Below are positions 46,970 to 60,179 of a stretch of DNA of 64,000 nt, piece after piece. Origin of the DNA: Labia minor (Eukaryota; Arthropoda; Insecta; Dermaptera; Spongiphoridae). The translations under genes and the position numbers were made by a program. The DNA lies in contig OY720346.1 in assembly GCA_963082975.1 (NCBI GenBank), positions 21,074,720 through 21,138,719 of the forward strand, read 5' to 3'. The notes beneath the pieces are model-generated. The model was not told where the DNA came from, searched no databases, and saw only the letters and a list, made by a program, of their open reading frames with translations. Numbering within the stretch: the stretch's first letter is position 1; each line of letters begins with the position of its first letter.

Positions 46970-47330
46970 CTCGCCAGAAATAGTATTCCGATCACAAAAA
47001 TTTTCGATATTGAGATTTTGATGTTTTTATACATTTTGAAGGTCCCTGAGTCATTTTCACTAAGGTTGAGAAAAATGTCTGTATGTGTGTGTGTCAAAAA
47101 CGGTTTGAGCTAGAATCATGGAATTTGGTTTACGGGCATTATTCAAAATTCGTAGTTTTCTATCAACTTTTGAGAAATGTAGCTCATCCGGAAGTGGATC
47201 ATTACCTACCACGTTTTATCTTTTTTCCTCGAAACTGACAGTACAAATAAAGAGATATGTTTGATAGTTTTTCACATGATTAAACATTGTAAAAACATTG
47301 TTAACTGCTAATCATGCGCCAACACGGTTA
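46970..47330 (+). mobile_element. Family C repeat copy 1
   Basis: Order: attccgatcac...ttttcgatattgagatttt, gtccctgagtc, GT-rich microsatellite, aaaacggtttgagctagaatc, gaatttggttt, ccggaagtgg, then gttaactgctaatcatgcgc. The same module order as families A, B and F but distinct sequence. No coding capacity. Confidence 0.65.
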
Positions 47331-47683
47331 TTAGTTGATAAGAACTAATAAAATAAAGAATTTAATTAAAAAAATTTAATTTAATTATAATATATTTGTT
47401 AATTAATCCACTTCAAATTTGTGAGATAGTCGTGGAGACACTCCAGATTTATTTTAAATTTCTTTTATATCTTATTAATGTAACTCAAAGTAATTAGAGT
47501 GCTGAAATCAATGAAAATGACTAGATTTTAAAATAATTGTACTATTATTAGTAATTTCTAATATAAGTATATAATATTTATTTCTACTTTTCTTGCCTAA
47601 TATAATTTGAGTATTACGTATGAGTAAGGTATTACTGATAACTTTTTATTAGATTTAATTAAGAAATAAAATGTTTATTATCG

Positions 47684-47720
<37 letters not shown>

Positions 47721-48046
47721 AAATAATTATTTCAAACTCAATTAAAATATTATTTTTCTAATGAATCCGATATCTCCTTTCCTTTTGTTCGAACTTTTTA
47801 ACTTCTTTTTTCTATATTCACACCTCACTCAATTTTAATTAAATAATTTTATTAACGAGAGTGGGAGGTTGGTCGGATGTTGGATACAACTAATTAGTCA
47901 AAGGGAGACAATCACGAAGACATTAAGGCATCAGACATTAATTAAGTTATACCAGTTCTATTGTCAATAGGTAACCAACTGATTCCTATTAAGAGGACAA
48001 GCTCTGCGGTCGTCAAATTATTGAAATCACCACCCCTCTTTTAGAA
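47331..48046. other. AT-rich DNA with (TA)n
   Basis: Long (TA)n at ~47687-47716. Balanced patch 47860-48040 unassigned. Confidence 0.45.
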
Positions 48047-48406
48047 TCAAGATTTAATTTAATACGACAGTCTGTCCGTCCGTACCCAAAAAAACTCCAG
48101 AGCCTAAAATACAAGGAGTAAGGTAACCAAATTTTTCTGAGGTGAAGGGTACCTCAAATGATGAAAAATAAAAAAGAAATTAGAATCTTAGGTAACTCCT
48201 GAGCTGAGCTGCGGGTGTTTCATGATCGATAGATATACAAGAACACAAAAAAATTAATGTTTTATGTAATATACTGATTGAAACAAAATGAATGAAAACA
48301 TTTTACATACAGACTTCCAACCAAATACTATGTATCACTCGGGGGTACAGGGGGCGGAGCCCCCGTCTAGGTGTGAGGAGCGCCGAAGGCGCTCGGAGCA
48401 AGCTAG
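48047..48406 (+). mobile_element. Non-autonomous Helitron, 360 bp, canonical 3' end
   Basis: Begins TCAAGATTTAATTTA after A (48046). Ends with hairpin gagcgcc-gaa-ggcgctc (48378-48394), eight bases, then CTAG (48403-48406) followed by T. A-TC...hairpin-CTAG-T is the canonical Helitron signature. A second hairpin gggggc-gga-gccccc lies just upstream (~48350-48364). The first 15 bases recur immediately after CTAG (48407-48421), either the start of a second tandem unit or a chance/target duplication. No helicase domain. The open frame 48288-48578 is accidental. Confidence 0.72.
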
Positions 48407-48707
48407 TCAAGATTTAATTTATTCTTTTTTTTTAAATATAAGTTATATTCATTTAACTTGTATGTTCTCTTTTAGCAGTATCAATGAAGTTGGTATGCGA
48501 ATTCCTGATTATGAGTACCTCTTCAAAACTAATTGCATTTTTTTTTCAAAAAAAACAATAACATTTCAATTATACTGATATTTAAAAATATAATTATTTC
48601 ATATCGATCTACATCTTTAAATCTAGTTAGTGCTATTTCAATTTTTTACCAATTAAGATTGGCTAAACATGGAGAAAACAAAAAAAAATTTGAAATTTAT
48701 CCTTTTA

Positions 48708-48870
48708 TCTTATATATAAAAATGAATCGCAAAATGTGTTGCTAAGGCCATCACTCAATAACGCCTGGACCAATTTTACCAATTTTTTTTTTTAAATGTT
48801 CGTTGAAGTCCAAGGATGGTTTTTACGGCGAAAAAAAAACATAATTGCCCGGAAAACCCTTTTTCCCCAT
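48708..48870 (+). mobile_element. Helitron 5' end, 3' limit not found
   Basis: TCTTATATATAAAAATGAAT preceded by A, followed by cgcaaaatgtgttgctaagg and, further on, gttcgttgaagtccaaggat. I recall this as a recurrent 5' start of arthropod Helitrons; that is from memory. No hairpin-CTRR end could be tied to it, so the copy is probably truncated. Confidence 0.5.
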
Positions 48871-49016
48871 ACATAAAATCAATTTTAGAAGATTAATATA
48901 TTTTTTTGTTTTATTCAATTTGTGTAAATTTGCGTATAACTTCATCTTTTCTATTTCTCTTGTTATATTAAATAAATTTATCAAATTAAATTGCACTAAA
49001 AGAAATAAAATAATAT

Positions 49017-49622
49017 AAATATAAAAATTTTTTATAAAATAACGTTTTTCCAATGGACTAAAAAGAATAATTTTTATATAAGCCTGACAAAGTTTATGGA
49101 TGAATTGCTTCATATTCAACTAAAAAGTTGGGCGCTTTTAGTTTTCATTTGATTTCTATGCAATTAACTTCCTTTATAGAGCCATATAATTCATATATAT
49201 ATACATACATACCAAACTAAAACACTTCATTAACAAGTATTACTATTTCTTCTAATTCTAATATAATTAACCATTTTGAATTTGATTGATATGTAAATTT
49301 AATAAAAATTCTTTTAAATTTTGATACATTCTTTAATATAAGTATATTACAGTGAAAAATAATAAAAGATTAATTTCTTAGCCCTAAACCTATAAATTTT
49401 ATTGGATGATAAAAAAAAATTGTCAGGTTATATGTTTAATAAAATATTTATTATTATACAAAAATTTTACTTGATTTTTCATATGAATAAATAAAACTAA
49501 ATGCGCCCAACAGTTTTTCGTTGAATATGAAGCAATTCATTCATAAACTTTGTCAGGCTTATAGAAAAATTATTTTATTCTTTTTAGTCCATTGGAAAAA
49601 CGTTATTTTAAAATTTTTTTTA
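49017..49622. repeat. Inverted repeat, ~119-bp arms, ~367-bp spacer
   Basis: 49017-49135 and 49503-49622 are inverted copies sharing gaatatgaagcaattcat, aaactttgtcaggctta and ccattggaaaaacgtta. Part of the arm recurs at 52101-52164. It could be a transposon with long terminal inverted repeats or two facing copies of one repeat. No transposase seen. Confidence 0.65.
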
Positions 49623-50589
49623 TATTTATATTTTTGTATACAGGCTCTTTTTTATCATTTTGTCCCACACTTTCTCTTTATAGGACCTGTTTTTGTTGCT
49701 CTGGTGGTTCATGCAACGAATCGGTCGACTCTTGGGAGAAACTTGTCGAACTTTGTTTTTTTTCATCTTGTTATAAATTCCCACAGCGACGAAAACAAGA
49801 GAGAGTTTCAAATTGAACCAATACTTAAAGATTTCGGTAAATTTCGTATTTTCGCCTCAATTGGTTGTACGAATAGCGACAAAAGTAACTGGAAAAAGTG
49901 GAAAGGAGTCAGGAAATTTAAAAAAAAGAAATCAAATTGGATATTTCAATTCACCTGAGGTTTTTTACTTACTTATAAAAATAATAAATAAATATAATAT
50001 AAGTTCTGAACTTAACAAATTATAATTTTGAAACTCTCTATATTTTAAGAATATAAAAATAAATATTGTTTTTATCATCAAATAAAATCATACTTAAAAT
50101 AAAACTTAGTACTTAAAATCTTGTTTTTATTCATTTCTCTTGAACAAAGTTTTCCAGCAATATATGTTTGTTAAGACTTTATGAAGACATTTCGGCATTT
50201 CATCACTAAAAATCGGCTTTAACTGTCGAACAAACTCTTTAAAAAAATATAAAACTACCTTAGTAATAGTAAAACCATTATCCAACGAAACAAATCTTTT
50301 TATATCCGAAATAAAATAAAAGAATTGTTTTTTTTTATTAATTAATTCAAATTGTATTCGATCAAAATATATTCGATTATTTTTGGTATGATTAGACAAA
50401 ATAAAAGAATTAATATTAGAATATAATTTTGAGAGTTTAGAATACATGTTTAATAATCAAATATTTTTATATTAATATGACACTCTGCTCTTGTTCAACT
50501 CTAGCATCCCCAGAACATTTAATCTTGAACTCCAAATTATAGAATCCCTTCTTCACTTTTTAAGTAAAATACGAACCCAATTTATTATT
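49623..50589. other. Unassigned, with unrecognised open frames
   Basis: Frames at 49521-49958 (145 codons, plus) and 50127-50447 (106 codons, minus) are the longest here. The first starts inside the inverted-repeat arm and its C-terminal half is Lys/Phe-rich. Neither shows a known motif, signal peptide or domain. Probably chance in AT-rich DNA, though 49740-49900 is GC-balanced. Confidence 0.3.
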
Positions 50590-50880
50590 ATTAATTTATT
50601 ATTATTCAAAATTCGTAGTTTTCTATCAACTTTTGAGAAATGTGGCTCATCTGGTAGTGGATCATTACCTACCACGTTTTCATTTATTTTCCTCCAAAGT
50701 CTAAACTGACCGTAAAAATAAAGAGATATGTTTGATAGTTTTTCACATGATTAAAAATTGTATAAAACTGATATATATATATATATAGAATTTCAACTTT
50801 ATTGAATCGCTGAAAGTAACGGAATTAATTTTTAACACGTTAACTGCTAATCATGCGCCAACACGAGACGGGGTTCCATT
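50590..50880 (+). mobile_element. Family C repeat copy 2, 5'-truncated
   Basis: Starts at attattcaaaattcgtag and shares tttctatcaacttttgag, cctaccacgttttc, gatatgtttgatagtttttc and gttaactgctaatcatgcgc with copy 1. Confidence 0.65.
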
Positions 50881-51341
50881 AACAAAGAGCCAAACACGCG
50901 TTGGTTTAATAAATATTATTTATTAATTTTAATTTAAAATTTAATTAATTAAATTTAATTTAAATATAATATATGTTATTTAATCAAATTATACAATGAG
51001 TAGCAAGGACACTACAAAAAATTCCTCTATCGGGCGACTACTAGAAGTAGCCTGCGAAGGAAGGTTCCAAAGATTGTAAGGTTGTTGCTTAATCCTTTCG
51101 TCATTGCAAAACCTAAATGCTATAAGGGTGCCTTTTGTGATAAAACAGAATAAGGTATATTAATAAAAATGAAAAAACAGAATTCAAAAAACGTTATAAA
51201 TGTAATATTTCAATTAAATGAAAAATTATGTTACTAGTTGTTAAATAAATGTTTTAGCAAATATTAAATATAATATAGGATGTTACAAGATTTTTTTTTT
51301 AATTTTGGAATTCAATACTTTAGGAGATACAATTCACATTA
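50881..51341. other. AT-rich DNA, no recognised gene
   Basis: A balanced block at ~50995-51150 has no long frame. Confidence 0.45.
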
Positions 51342-51525
51342 CGGAATTGCACCAAAAGTTGATCCATTCATCATAAGTAAATACATTAAGTAAATATACC
51401 AAATTTCATCAAAATCCGTTGAGCCGTTCAGGCTGTACACATCTATACGGACGGACGGACGGACAGACATCATGCTAAAAATACTTTTTTCTGTTAAGAA
51501 AATGCATGATTCGTGGAGATATGTA
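51342..51525 (-). mobile_element. Family A copy 6, internal fragment, inverted
   Basis: Reverse-strand copy covering from the clamp tccacgaatcatgcattttc through the microsatellite to ttttggtgcaattccg. Both ends are missing. The only family A copy on the minus strand. Confidence 0.8.
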
Positions 51526-54500
51526 ATAGAGAAAACCATTTAATTAATATAATTTGTGATTTAAAATCAAATGGAGTTAATTAAATAGGTCAATAGTTTT
51601 AAATAAAACGATTGAATAAAATGTAATTAGAAATTTAAGAAAAATAATTAATCAGAATGATATAATTAACAAATTGAAACTAAATAACTTTTTTAATAGG
51701 ATTATCAGTTTAAGATGATACAATTATAGATTTGCGATTAAAAATTAGAAATAAAATTAATGGATTAATATACTTATTAGTTTTAAAATTAAATACTTTG
51801 ATCGAAATTATTAAATTGTTCAATTCAAATCTGTTCTTACCAGATATATTTATTTCAATATCCTAGGTAGAGAATAATAAAGAATATAATTAGATTTATA
51901 AAGAAAAATCATTAATTAAAATGATCTTTTTAATTAGTGGAAACCAAATAATCATTTTAATAGGGTTATTAGTTGAAAATAATACAATGTAGAATTGTAA
52001 TTAATAATTTTAAATAATACTAATAAATTAATATAATTATTAGTGTTAAAATTAAACAATTTGATTGAACTTAATAAAGTGTTCAAAGTAAATATTTCCT
52101 TATTTTATTCTTTTTAGTACATTGGAAAAACGTTATTTTATAAAAAATTTTTATATTTATATTATTTAAATATTTAATTTACTAAAAATAGTCTAATATT
52201 AACTAAATTATAATTAAGTTTCAAGTAGTGAAAAAAGTTGTAAAAAACAACAAATTTTTACCCATAATGAGTAACAAACAGAAAAAAAAGGTTAAAGATT
52301 AATTATTTTATTATTACTAGTCAACCGCAGAGTTAATTTAATTTTCTCTAGGATTGTTTTTTTCACGTGTTTTGTTTATTTATTTTTTAACATACTCATA
52401 TAGTGGTCTGGTTAGTTTTACGGCAATCTACCTTAACCCGAAACGAGTTTACGGCTGGTGATCTCTATTATGTTATCAGCAAAAGGGCAAAAGTACTAAC
52501 ATGATGATAGTTAAACTCGCCATCAAAGATACAAATAAATGGTCAAAGGGGATATTCAATTTTCATTTGTACGTTTGAACAACTTAAAATTTAGCCATTA
52601 ACTCTAATTTGGGAATTTAAAATAAAAATATCTTCTAGTTGAGAGTAATAAAATTTTAAAATATTTTAATTGAATTACTATTTTTTGAAAATAAAGTTAT
52701 CAATAGAAAAAAATAGAAATTCAATTTTGAATTAATTGTTATATTTAATCAGATGTGGTAGAATTTTTCTATTTATTCTCTATTCTATTCTATTTATTAT
52801 GATCAGAAAAAATTTAGCAAAATATTTCATTTATCAAAAATTTTAATGAAATTGAATCTACATATCATGTACTAAATTGGAATTGGTAGCCCAAGAACGG
52901 TGCTTGATAAAGGAATTGGGAGAAGTTAGGAATTGGATGGGGATGCCTCAGAATATTGACGGCTACTGATGGTAGTTGCAAAGAAATTTAAAATTCTTTA
53001 GCAGCACAAAGATGAATTTATTGTTTAAAATAATATTATAGCCTTTTTTACCTATATAATCTGAAAGATTTATCTAATATGGTAGATGATTTATTCCCTA
53101 AAAATTCGAAAAGAAAATTTTATAGTCAATTTGTTTATAATAATTTACAGATGATGTTTATTTATAGTGTAATAAAAGAAGAGAATATTAATAATTTCAA
53201 TTTAAGAATTTATTTTTATACTGGGCCAATAAATAAATGAAGAGAACAAAGTTTATTGACAGGATTATTATTCTTTTATAGTATCTCATTAGAAACTACG
53301 AATATTTTTTTTCTCCCTTATTATGATCGATCACCCCTTGTTATGGAAATAATCGATTAATGGTATTCTTCTTTGTTTGAAAATGAAAATCCTTTTATTA
53401 ATATATCAATCTGAATCTCTCTTTTTGCCAACGATTTATTGCATCTTCTAAAAGTTATAAAAATTTTATTAAGAAAAAAACGTAGATTTTTCGACTATAT
53501 TATTTTTCAATCAATAACTACTTCCCATTTTTTATTATTATTTTTTTTTTACTTGAATATTTTTTTAATTCAGACAAGAACAATTTATTGTTAAGAAATT
53601 GCAAAGAGCAAGAGGGAGATTTTGAATAGAAAGAAAATCTATGCATCATTTATGATTATTCGTTATTCTGAAGAAAATGAAGGAATTAACATAAAATAAA
53701 TTTTCCTAATTGATGAATAAACATATAGATTTCTCATTATTTGTATTATGAAAAATAGCATAAAATATATACCCAAATATATGTTTAAATAAAACTAACT
53801 TAAACAAAATGAGACAAATTTGTTAGCAGCACATATATAATAATTTCAGTTTTAGTTTTAAATAACTAAAGTGAAAGTAAATAATGTAATGTAATGTGAT
53901 TAATAAAAGAACTTTTAAATGAATTATTATAATGAAAAAATAGATTAAATTTAAGGTGTTTAAGACATAATATGTATAAGTATTGTAAGGTTACTTTTTT
54001 CTTCATCATCCATTATTGTGGATGAGTAAATGTCTCTCTTTTGTACGAAGTTATGGACAATTAATAATGGTCTCACTACTTAATATTTTCTTTATAAAAA
54101 AATAAGATAAAAAATTAAATTTTATAAATAACTATTATTTTTAAAATAAATATTTTTGAATTATTCTAAGAAATTAAATTATTAATAATTTGGCTATATA
54201 AAAAAGTGGTGTCCTCGATGTGATTTTCCCCAACGTCCCGTCATTTATTGCAATAACATGAACATGAGTCACTTGTATACAAGAGTGTTTTGCATTTTGT
54301 CCTTCGGTGTTTGATAGTGTGCGAATAGGCTCCATAATAAGTTTAGAAAGTTAAAGAAATAGTACAAAATATAAATATTGAATAAAATTATATCATTAGT
54401 TTATAAATTAATCAACAAAGACAATATAATTAAATAATTAATTTATATTATATTCCAATTGTTGTTCTATATAAATAATTAAATAAAATTAATATTTTAA

Positions 54501-55945
54501 AAATTTTATATATCAACCTGGTTTCGTTAAATTTAATTCAAATGTTTATATGATATTTAAAATTAAAAATGTAATCATTAAAAATAAATATATTTTGAAT
54601 GTTTTTAATTAAAATTTGTAAATATTATTATCCCTTTATTTCATATCCATTGAACTCATCCTGTACCACTTTTACATTTATGGTTTAATGGTTATATAAT
54701 TATAGCTTATATTTTTCATTATGCTTATTTTATAGTAAGAAGGATATTTCAAACTATAAATTTTAAATATTGTTATTTTAATGTAATTATTTTTTTATTA
54801 CGTATATATATATATATATATATACTATAAAAAGAGATAAGTTTTATAAATATTTATTTTAAAATTGTAGTATTTTTAATTATGACTAGTAAATATATTA
54901 TTATACATATAATAAATATATCTACATTAGAAGCACATGCTTTATCATTCTGAATAATAAAATAACATCTTAAACAAAACATATGAAATTTTTCTTTGAT
55001 CAATGTATGTAATGGGTTGATTTCATTTAAATTACAACCAATTAGTAAAAACATTATAACATAAATATTTAATTAAATAAAAAAGTGAATAATTAAGCGG
55101 AAGGTAGAATAAATTCTATTCATATGTTTTCTAAAGAGAAAGGGGTGAGTTTTTAATTAAGCTACCACCCTTTTAAAATATTCTATTCTAATATAAAACT
55201 GAATATTAAATTCCATACTTGCTTATTAAAATATCGAAGTATTTGGGGTTAAAAAAAACACCATCCTGGTTTTAATTATATATAATATCAACGCTTCATT
55301 ACCATTATAATTTTGAAAATAATGCAAAAAATAAGAATAAATAGAATAATGTTGATGTGTTTGTTAAATAAACATTTGTTTTGAACTTGATTTTAATTAA
55401 CTAACCAAACCATCTAATTAAAACATTAAGTGGTTGTCTACGAAAAATAAAAAAAAAAATACTTAGTTCTTTTATTTTTTAAACCATTGTATTTGGAAAC
55501 AAGGCGGAGGTAAGGGAGAGGGTACAGTAAAAATGCACTTCTTAAAATCTAGTCCTGGAGAAATGCAAGTAGTGAGAGTAGGATTGGGAATAGGAATAAT
55601 ATTTTCTACCTACACGATCAATCTCATCGTCGTCCTTGTGTCACGCACAACAAAAGTGACGTCATCCCACCAGACGTCATCACTAATCATAAAATATTCA
55701 AACCAATAATTTCCATTTCTATTCGAGAAGGGTTTTCATTTATCAAACCCAGCCAATAGATATTTATCTTCACTTGAAACAATTAAATTAAATATTTACT
55801 TACCACTCTTATTTAATCGAGAAATGGATAAAATATTGAGTGTTATTTTCACAACAGAGAAGTTCTTTCGATTTTTTAAAAAATCTTTTTTTTTTGAACG
55901 AATTATTTAATTAAGAAGAAATTGATACATTGAAATAATCTATTA
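51526..55945. other. Long AT-rich stretch, no recognised gene
   Basis: Contains a partial repeat arm at 52101-52164 and (TA)n at ~54807-54825. GC-balanced patches at 52390-52520, 52890-53000, 54210-54340 and 55490-55700 have no convincing frames. 55657-55664 is a CRE-like TGACGTCA with a second gacgtcat at 55673-55680, outside any recognised repeat. Confidence 0.45.
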
Positions 55946-55953
55946 TATATATA

Positions 55954-56352
55954 CAGTGGCGGATTAAGTTGATTGGGGGCCCCGGACGGTAAAATTGAAA
56001 TGGGCCCTCTGTTATTTATAATTATAATTGAAAGACAAATTTTGTTTATATTATAATTTAGGCTGTTTTATACTTACATATATAGTACTTATGTAAAAAA
56101 TACATAATTTTTACTGTGGTCGTCGAGACCCAAAATTGATTATTTTTTCTTAAGTTAGTCGGGGTTCAAACACGACCGAATAAAGATCTGTATCAAGAAT
56201 AACTTATTTTATTTAAAGTCCGATTATCCATAAACTCAACAGTTTTTTTAAATTTTTTTTAAGGAAATATTTTTATTTAGGTTTTGGTGGGCCCCTCGGA
56301 CTCGTGGGCCCCGGGCAGCCGCCCGATCCGCCCGGCGTTTAATCCGCCTCTG
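55954..56352. mobile_element. hAT MITE, 399 bp
   Basis: Termini cagtggcggattaa and the inverse of cagaggcggattaa, flanked by tatatata at 55946-55953 and 56353-56360. The duplication lies in TA-rich DNA and alone would be weak, but the CAGTGGCGGA termini are typical hAT ends. GC-rich subterminal blocks (gggggccccgg / gggccccgggc) surround an AT-rich middle. Confidence 0.87.
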
Positions 56353-56360
56353 TATATATA

Positions 56361-58499
56361 TATATATATATTCACAAGCATAAAGAACTGAAATAATTAG
56401 TTAATTATAAAATTAAAATGATAAAATATGGCAAATTAAATAATTTTTTTTAATATAATATAAATATAGAAGTAAATTAATAAAATTTTTTGATTTTTTT
56501 ATTTACTCGAAAATTTTTTTTTTAGAACAGTTTCATATTTTAAATTCTCTAATTTAATGATAGATTGGATTAAAAATAAAATTACAAGAAAAATGCTATT
56601 CAATTAACGAATCTAAGCACAATTATAATAAAATGAAAAGAAAAAAAAACAATTAAATCATCAGAAAAAATAATTAGTATTAAACTGTGTATATGAATAT
56701 GATATTTGTATAAAATGTCATTTCTTTCTGGGTCAATGACATAGAGACGGAAAGCGATTCATCTACGTTGAATTAAAGCAGGGTTTATCCTTCAACCACG
56801 AGTCATTGGGAGAAATAGGGATTACCCTTGAAGGAAAAGAGAGTGGGAAAAAGGTGTCCGTACCAGGCGGATTCCTGTATCGAATCGGATTATCAAACAT
56901 TAAAAGAATAAATTTTTATTAAAAAAGTATCTTATTTAACTTTCTACTAAATATATTTGATGTTCATGCTTTTAATGAACAACAAAAACAGATAATAATA
57001 AAAAGATGAATATAACAAAAAAAAAAAAATTACCTCTAAAATAAATAAATAAATAAATGAATATGAATAAGTCATTAAAAGACTGAGTGCTCCATCAACC
57101 ATTAGAAAACCAAATTGGAGTTTTTATCAAATAATGCCTTTTGATGGAAGCAAAATATACTAACACTGTATTCTCTTTGTATATTTGTATATTTAATGAA
57201 ATGCTATTTTTTAAACAATATTATTATAATTTACAATGAAACTCAATTTTAACTAAATTTTAATCTTAAAACCAATATTAATTTTCAATTTAATAAATAT
57301 ATTTGTATTTTATTTATAATCAAATATTTTTATTACCTATTAATTATAAATAACACATATGTATATGTAATTATTGATTTTTAACCAATAACTGGTTTAT
57401 TAATTGAAAAACATTTTCTAATAATACAAATTACAGATAATTTGAGAGAGCATAATCGTCATAGGCTTCCCAAAGCATTCCTTAAGCACTTAATTTAAAG
57501 CTAATATAGAGTTCATTAAAATTATCCTTAATAACATATACTTAAAATTAATGTAATATAATAATGTGATTTGATATTAGAAATAATAAGATTTAATTAG
57601 ATTGAAAGTAAGACAATTCAAAATAATTTTTAGTATCAATCACAAAAATATCTACAATCTCTATTTAGAGATTTCAAATTTCATATATATTTGGAAGAAT
57701 GGTGTGTTTTTTCAATATATTTATGTGTTTTTATTTATATATTTTTTTTTTGATCTAGAATTCTTTTTGACATTTGTTCCATTTGATTTTTATCAACGGG
57801 TACAATAAATTTGTCAACTCGGTGGGCTTATCGTACTTCGGTAGCAAATGCCCGCAAAATCCCTTTCATATTTTATCGTTTAGTGGTCGCTGGCCTCAGG
57901 AAGACACATACGATGCAGGGGATAGAATTGGTGATGAGGAGGGAGAATGAAGGAGAAAGTGAGAGATGCAGGAGAATGTCAAAGATTGTTCAAGATTAAT
58001 TACACGTCTCACTGCATTTCGTCAATTTTTTTCTTATACTTTCCACCCTTAAAACTTCTTTTTCTCTTTACCACCCACACGCTCATCCTCGTTACCTCTT
58101 CTAGTCTTTTTTCATTTTGAATTCGCTCGTCAAGCATATAGCGACAAAGTCAATTAAGATGCCTTCTCTCATCATCATCGCCCGGGGTAACAAACTTCAA
58201 CCAGATATTCCATCATAAAAAGTCTTTATATAAAAAAAATATTCAATTTATTTATTACTTTATCGAAGCCTGCAAAAAAAACTGAAATTGAAAATATTAT
58301 ATTATATTTTTATTTATTTTTTCTTGTAAGAAACTATAGAGGCCTTAGATTTTTTTCTGATTTAAAATAGATAAATAAATTTTTATAAATATATAAATAA
58401 TCTATATTATATATACAAAAATAACAGAAATGAAAGTTTAAAATATGTGATTTAATTAATAAATAATTAACTAAACTAAGTATTTTTTTCAAAAATTAA
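56361..58499. other. AT-rich DNA, no recognised gene
   Basis: Balanced patches at ~56730-56890 and 57800-58000. The latter has a frame of ~62 codons from a TTG, rich in Arg/Glu at its end, with no known motif. Confidence 0.4.
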
Positions 58500-59218
58500 T
58501 TTAAGTCAGGCTCATTGGACAAGCGAAACAAAATAAAATATTGTTGAGCCTGTCGGATCACCTGTGCCACTAGTGAAGGAGTTAACACACGGGGAGTAAA
58601 AATAAAATTATTTGGGAAAGGGACCATGCAATAAACTTCATCAAAGTGTGCAGTACGTTTGCCTATTAGTGCTTAGGCGATTTGCCTTGGAGAACCAAGA
58701 TCGGAAAGAAATAAAAACAAATTGAATTAATCAAAATATCCGATGCTAACATATGGATCTGCAAAGGAAAAATTAGATTCACTTTTTTAAAAATAAAAGA
58801 AAAAGGTTCGATGCCACGTTATAATATTTAATGAAAAGAAAATTAATATAAAGTAAAAATAAAATGAAATTGATATAAAATTAAAAGGAGAGAATCCTTA
58901 GAATTCACAAATTAAATATAAAAATAAAAATGAATAAATGCTAGCTAATACTCAGCTAAAACAAAACAAGTTTACAAAAAAATAACAATAATAATAACTC
59001 AACACAGTTAAGCGCGTGGCGAATTCACAGCTAAAAAGCCGAAAGCGTGTAAATAATATCAAGTCCAAAATGCAAGTGAGAGATCACCTCTCCGAAGCTC
59101 AGGGCAGAAGCCATGAGCCCAACATCAACAAAAAATAGCAAGGTGATTGGATGTGAGGGGTCATGTGACTCCTAGTCAATTTAGCTACTGAACAGACCAC
59201 GTGGTTGAATATAAATAT

Positions 59219-59230
<12 letters not shown>
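58500..59230 (-). other. Possible LTR or leader of a retroelement (weak)
   Basis: On the minus strand 59215-58990 is GC-balanced with cacgtg and cacatgacc, then declines into AT-rich DNA, and at ~58810-58822 reads tggcatcgaacc, similar to LTR-element primer-binding sites. No paired LTR, target duplication or pol sequence was found, so this is only a suggestion. (TA)n follows at 59223-59247. Confidence 0.22.
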
Positions 59231-59254
<24 letters not shown>

Positions 59255-60179
59255 AAACTTATAAAAATTGAATAAAAATAAATTGATATTAAAATAAATA
59301 AATCTAAATCAGGGGGAGGCTTTAACACTCATATGTATTTCAAAAATTTTATAACAACTTATTATCTATATATTTTCTGAAATTGGTGGGGTATTACCCC
59401 TCGAAGTTCTCTCGGTCAAAATTATATCACTGGAGCTACTTACTATTGAATATTAAGTAATTTCAAAATAAGAACTATTACTAAAAATAGATATCTATTA
59501 GTATAAAAAATTTATAGATAAATAAATAAGTTGAATTTTATGGATAAAAAAAAAATCAGGATTCCAACTTTTAATAGAATACAATGGTATTAAGTAAGAT
59601 AAAAAAAATTGGAAATTGATTTGTTTTTATTTTTAATTTCTCTTGTTTGTCCTCTTTATTTATATCAAGAGTAGCACTCCGCGATTCAACCCCCTTGACG
59701 TCACATCATAGTGGTATCTACGGCGGGCGTTGGGCGGAAAATCCACCCTCCTGAAGAGTTTCCCTTCAAACTGAAGAGCTCTCTAAATGTTTAAAGGACG
59801 GACTAGGGTAAAAAACAAAAGCAACGTTGCCAAATTGTAAACACATAACAAATACACTTTTCAACTAATCAAACGATTTTGTCAAAAAAGAGATTAAAAT
59901 AACACAAACAAATTGTTTTTCTAAATACTCAACTTCTATGGATGATTTTCGAACTACATTCATATATACGCATTAAAAAAATATTTTGTAATGAAATAAT
60001 GACAATAGAAAAATATATACATGATTAGAGGTAACTACAAACAATAAAATAGAGCTTGATCAAACCAAAATTTATAATTAGATTCTAATTTAAAATCGAA
60101 AATTTAATTTCAATATTTTTATATTATTTTTTTCAGATCGCTACCCGCTACGACATATATAACAGATAAATAGTCACCG
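59231..60179. other. AT-rich DNA with a GC-rich patch
   Basis: 59670-59800 is GC-rich with a ttgacgtcacatc site and cggcgggcgttgggcgg. It could be regulatory, but no gene start is attached to it. Confidence 0.35.

Noticed and set aside
47687..47716. (TA)n tracts here and at many other places as origins or special sites
   Set aside because: Ordinary microsatellites expected in such AT-rich DNA.
57811..57999. 62-codon Arg/Glu-rich frame
   Set aside because: Starts at TTG, short, with no recognised family; composition alone is not enough.
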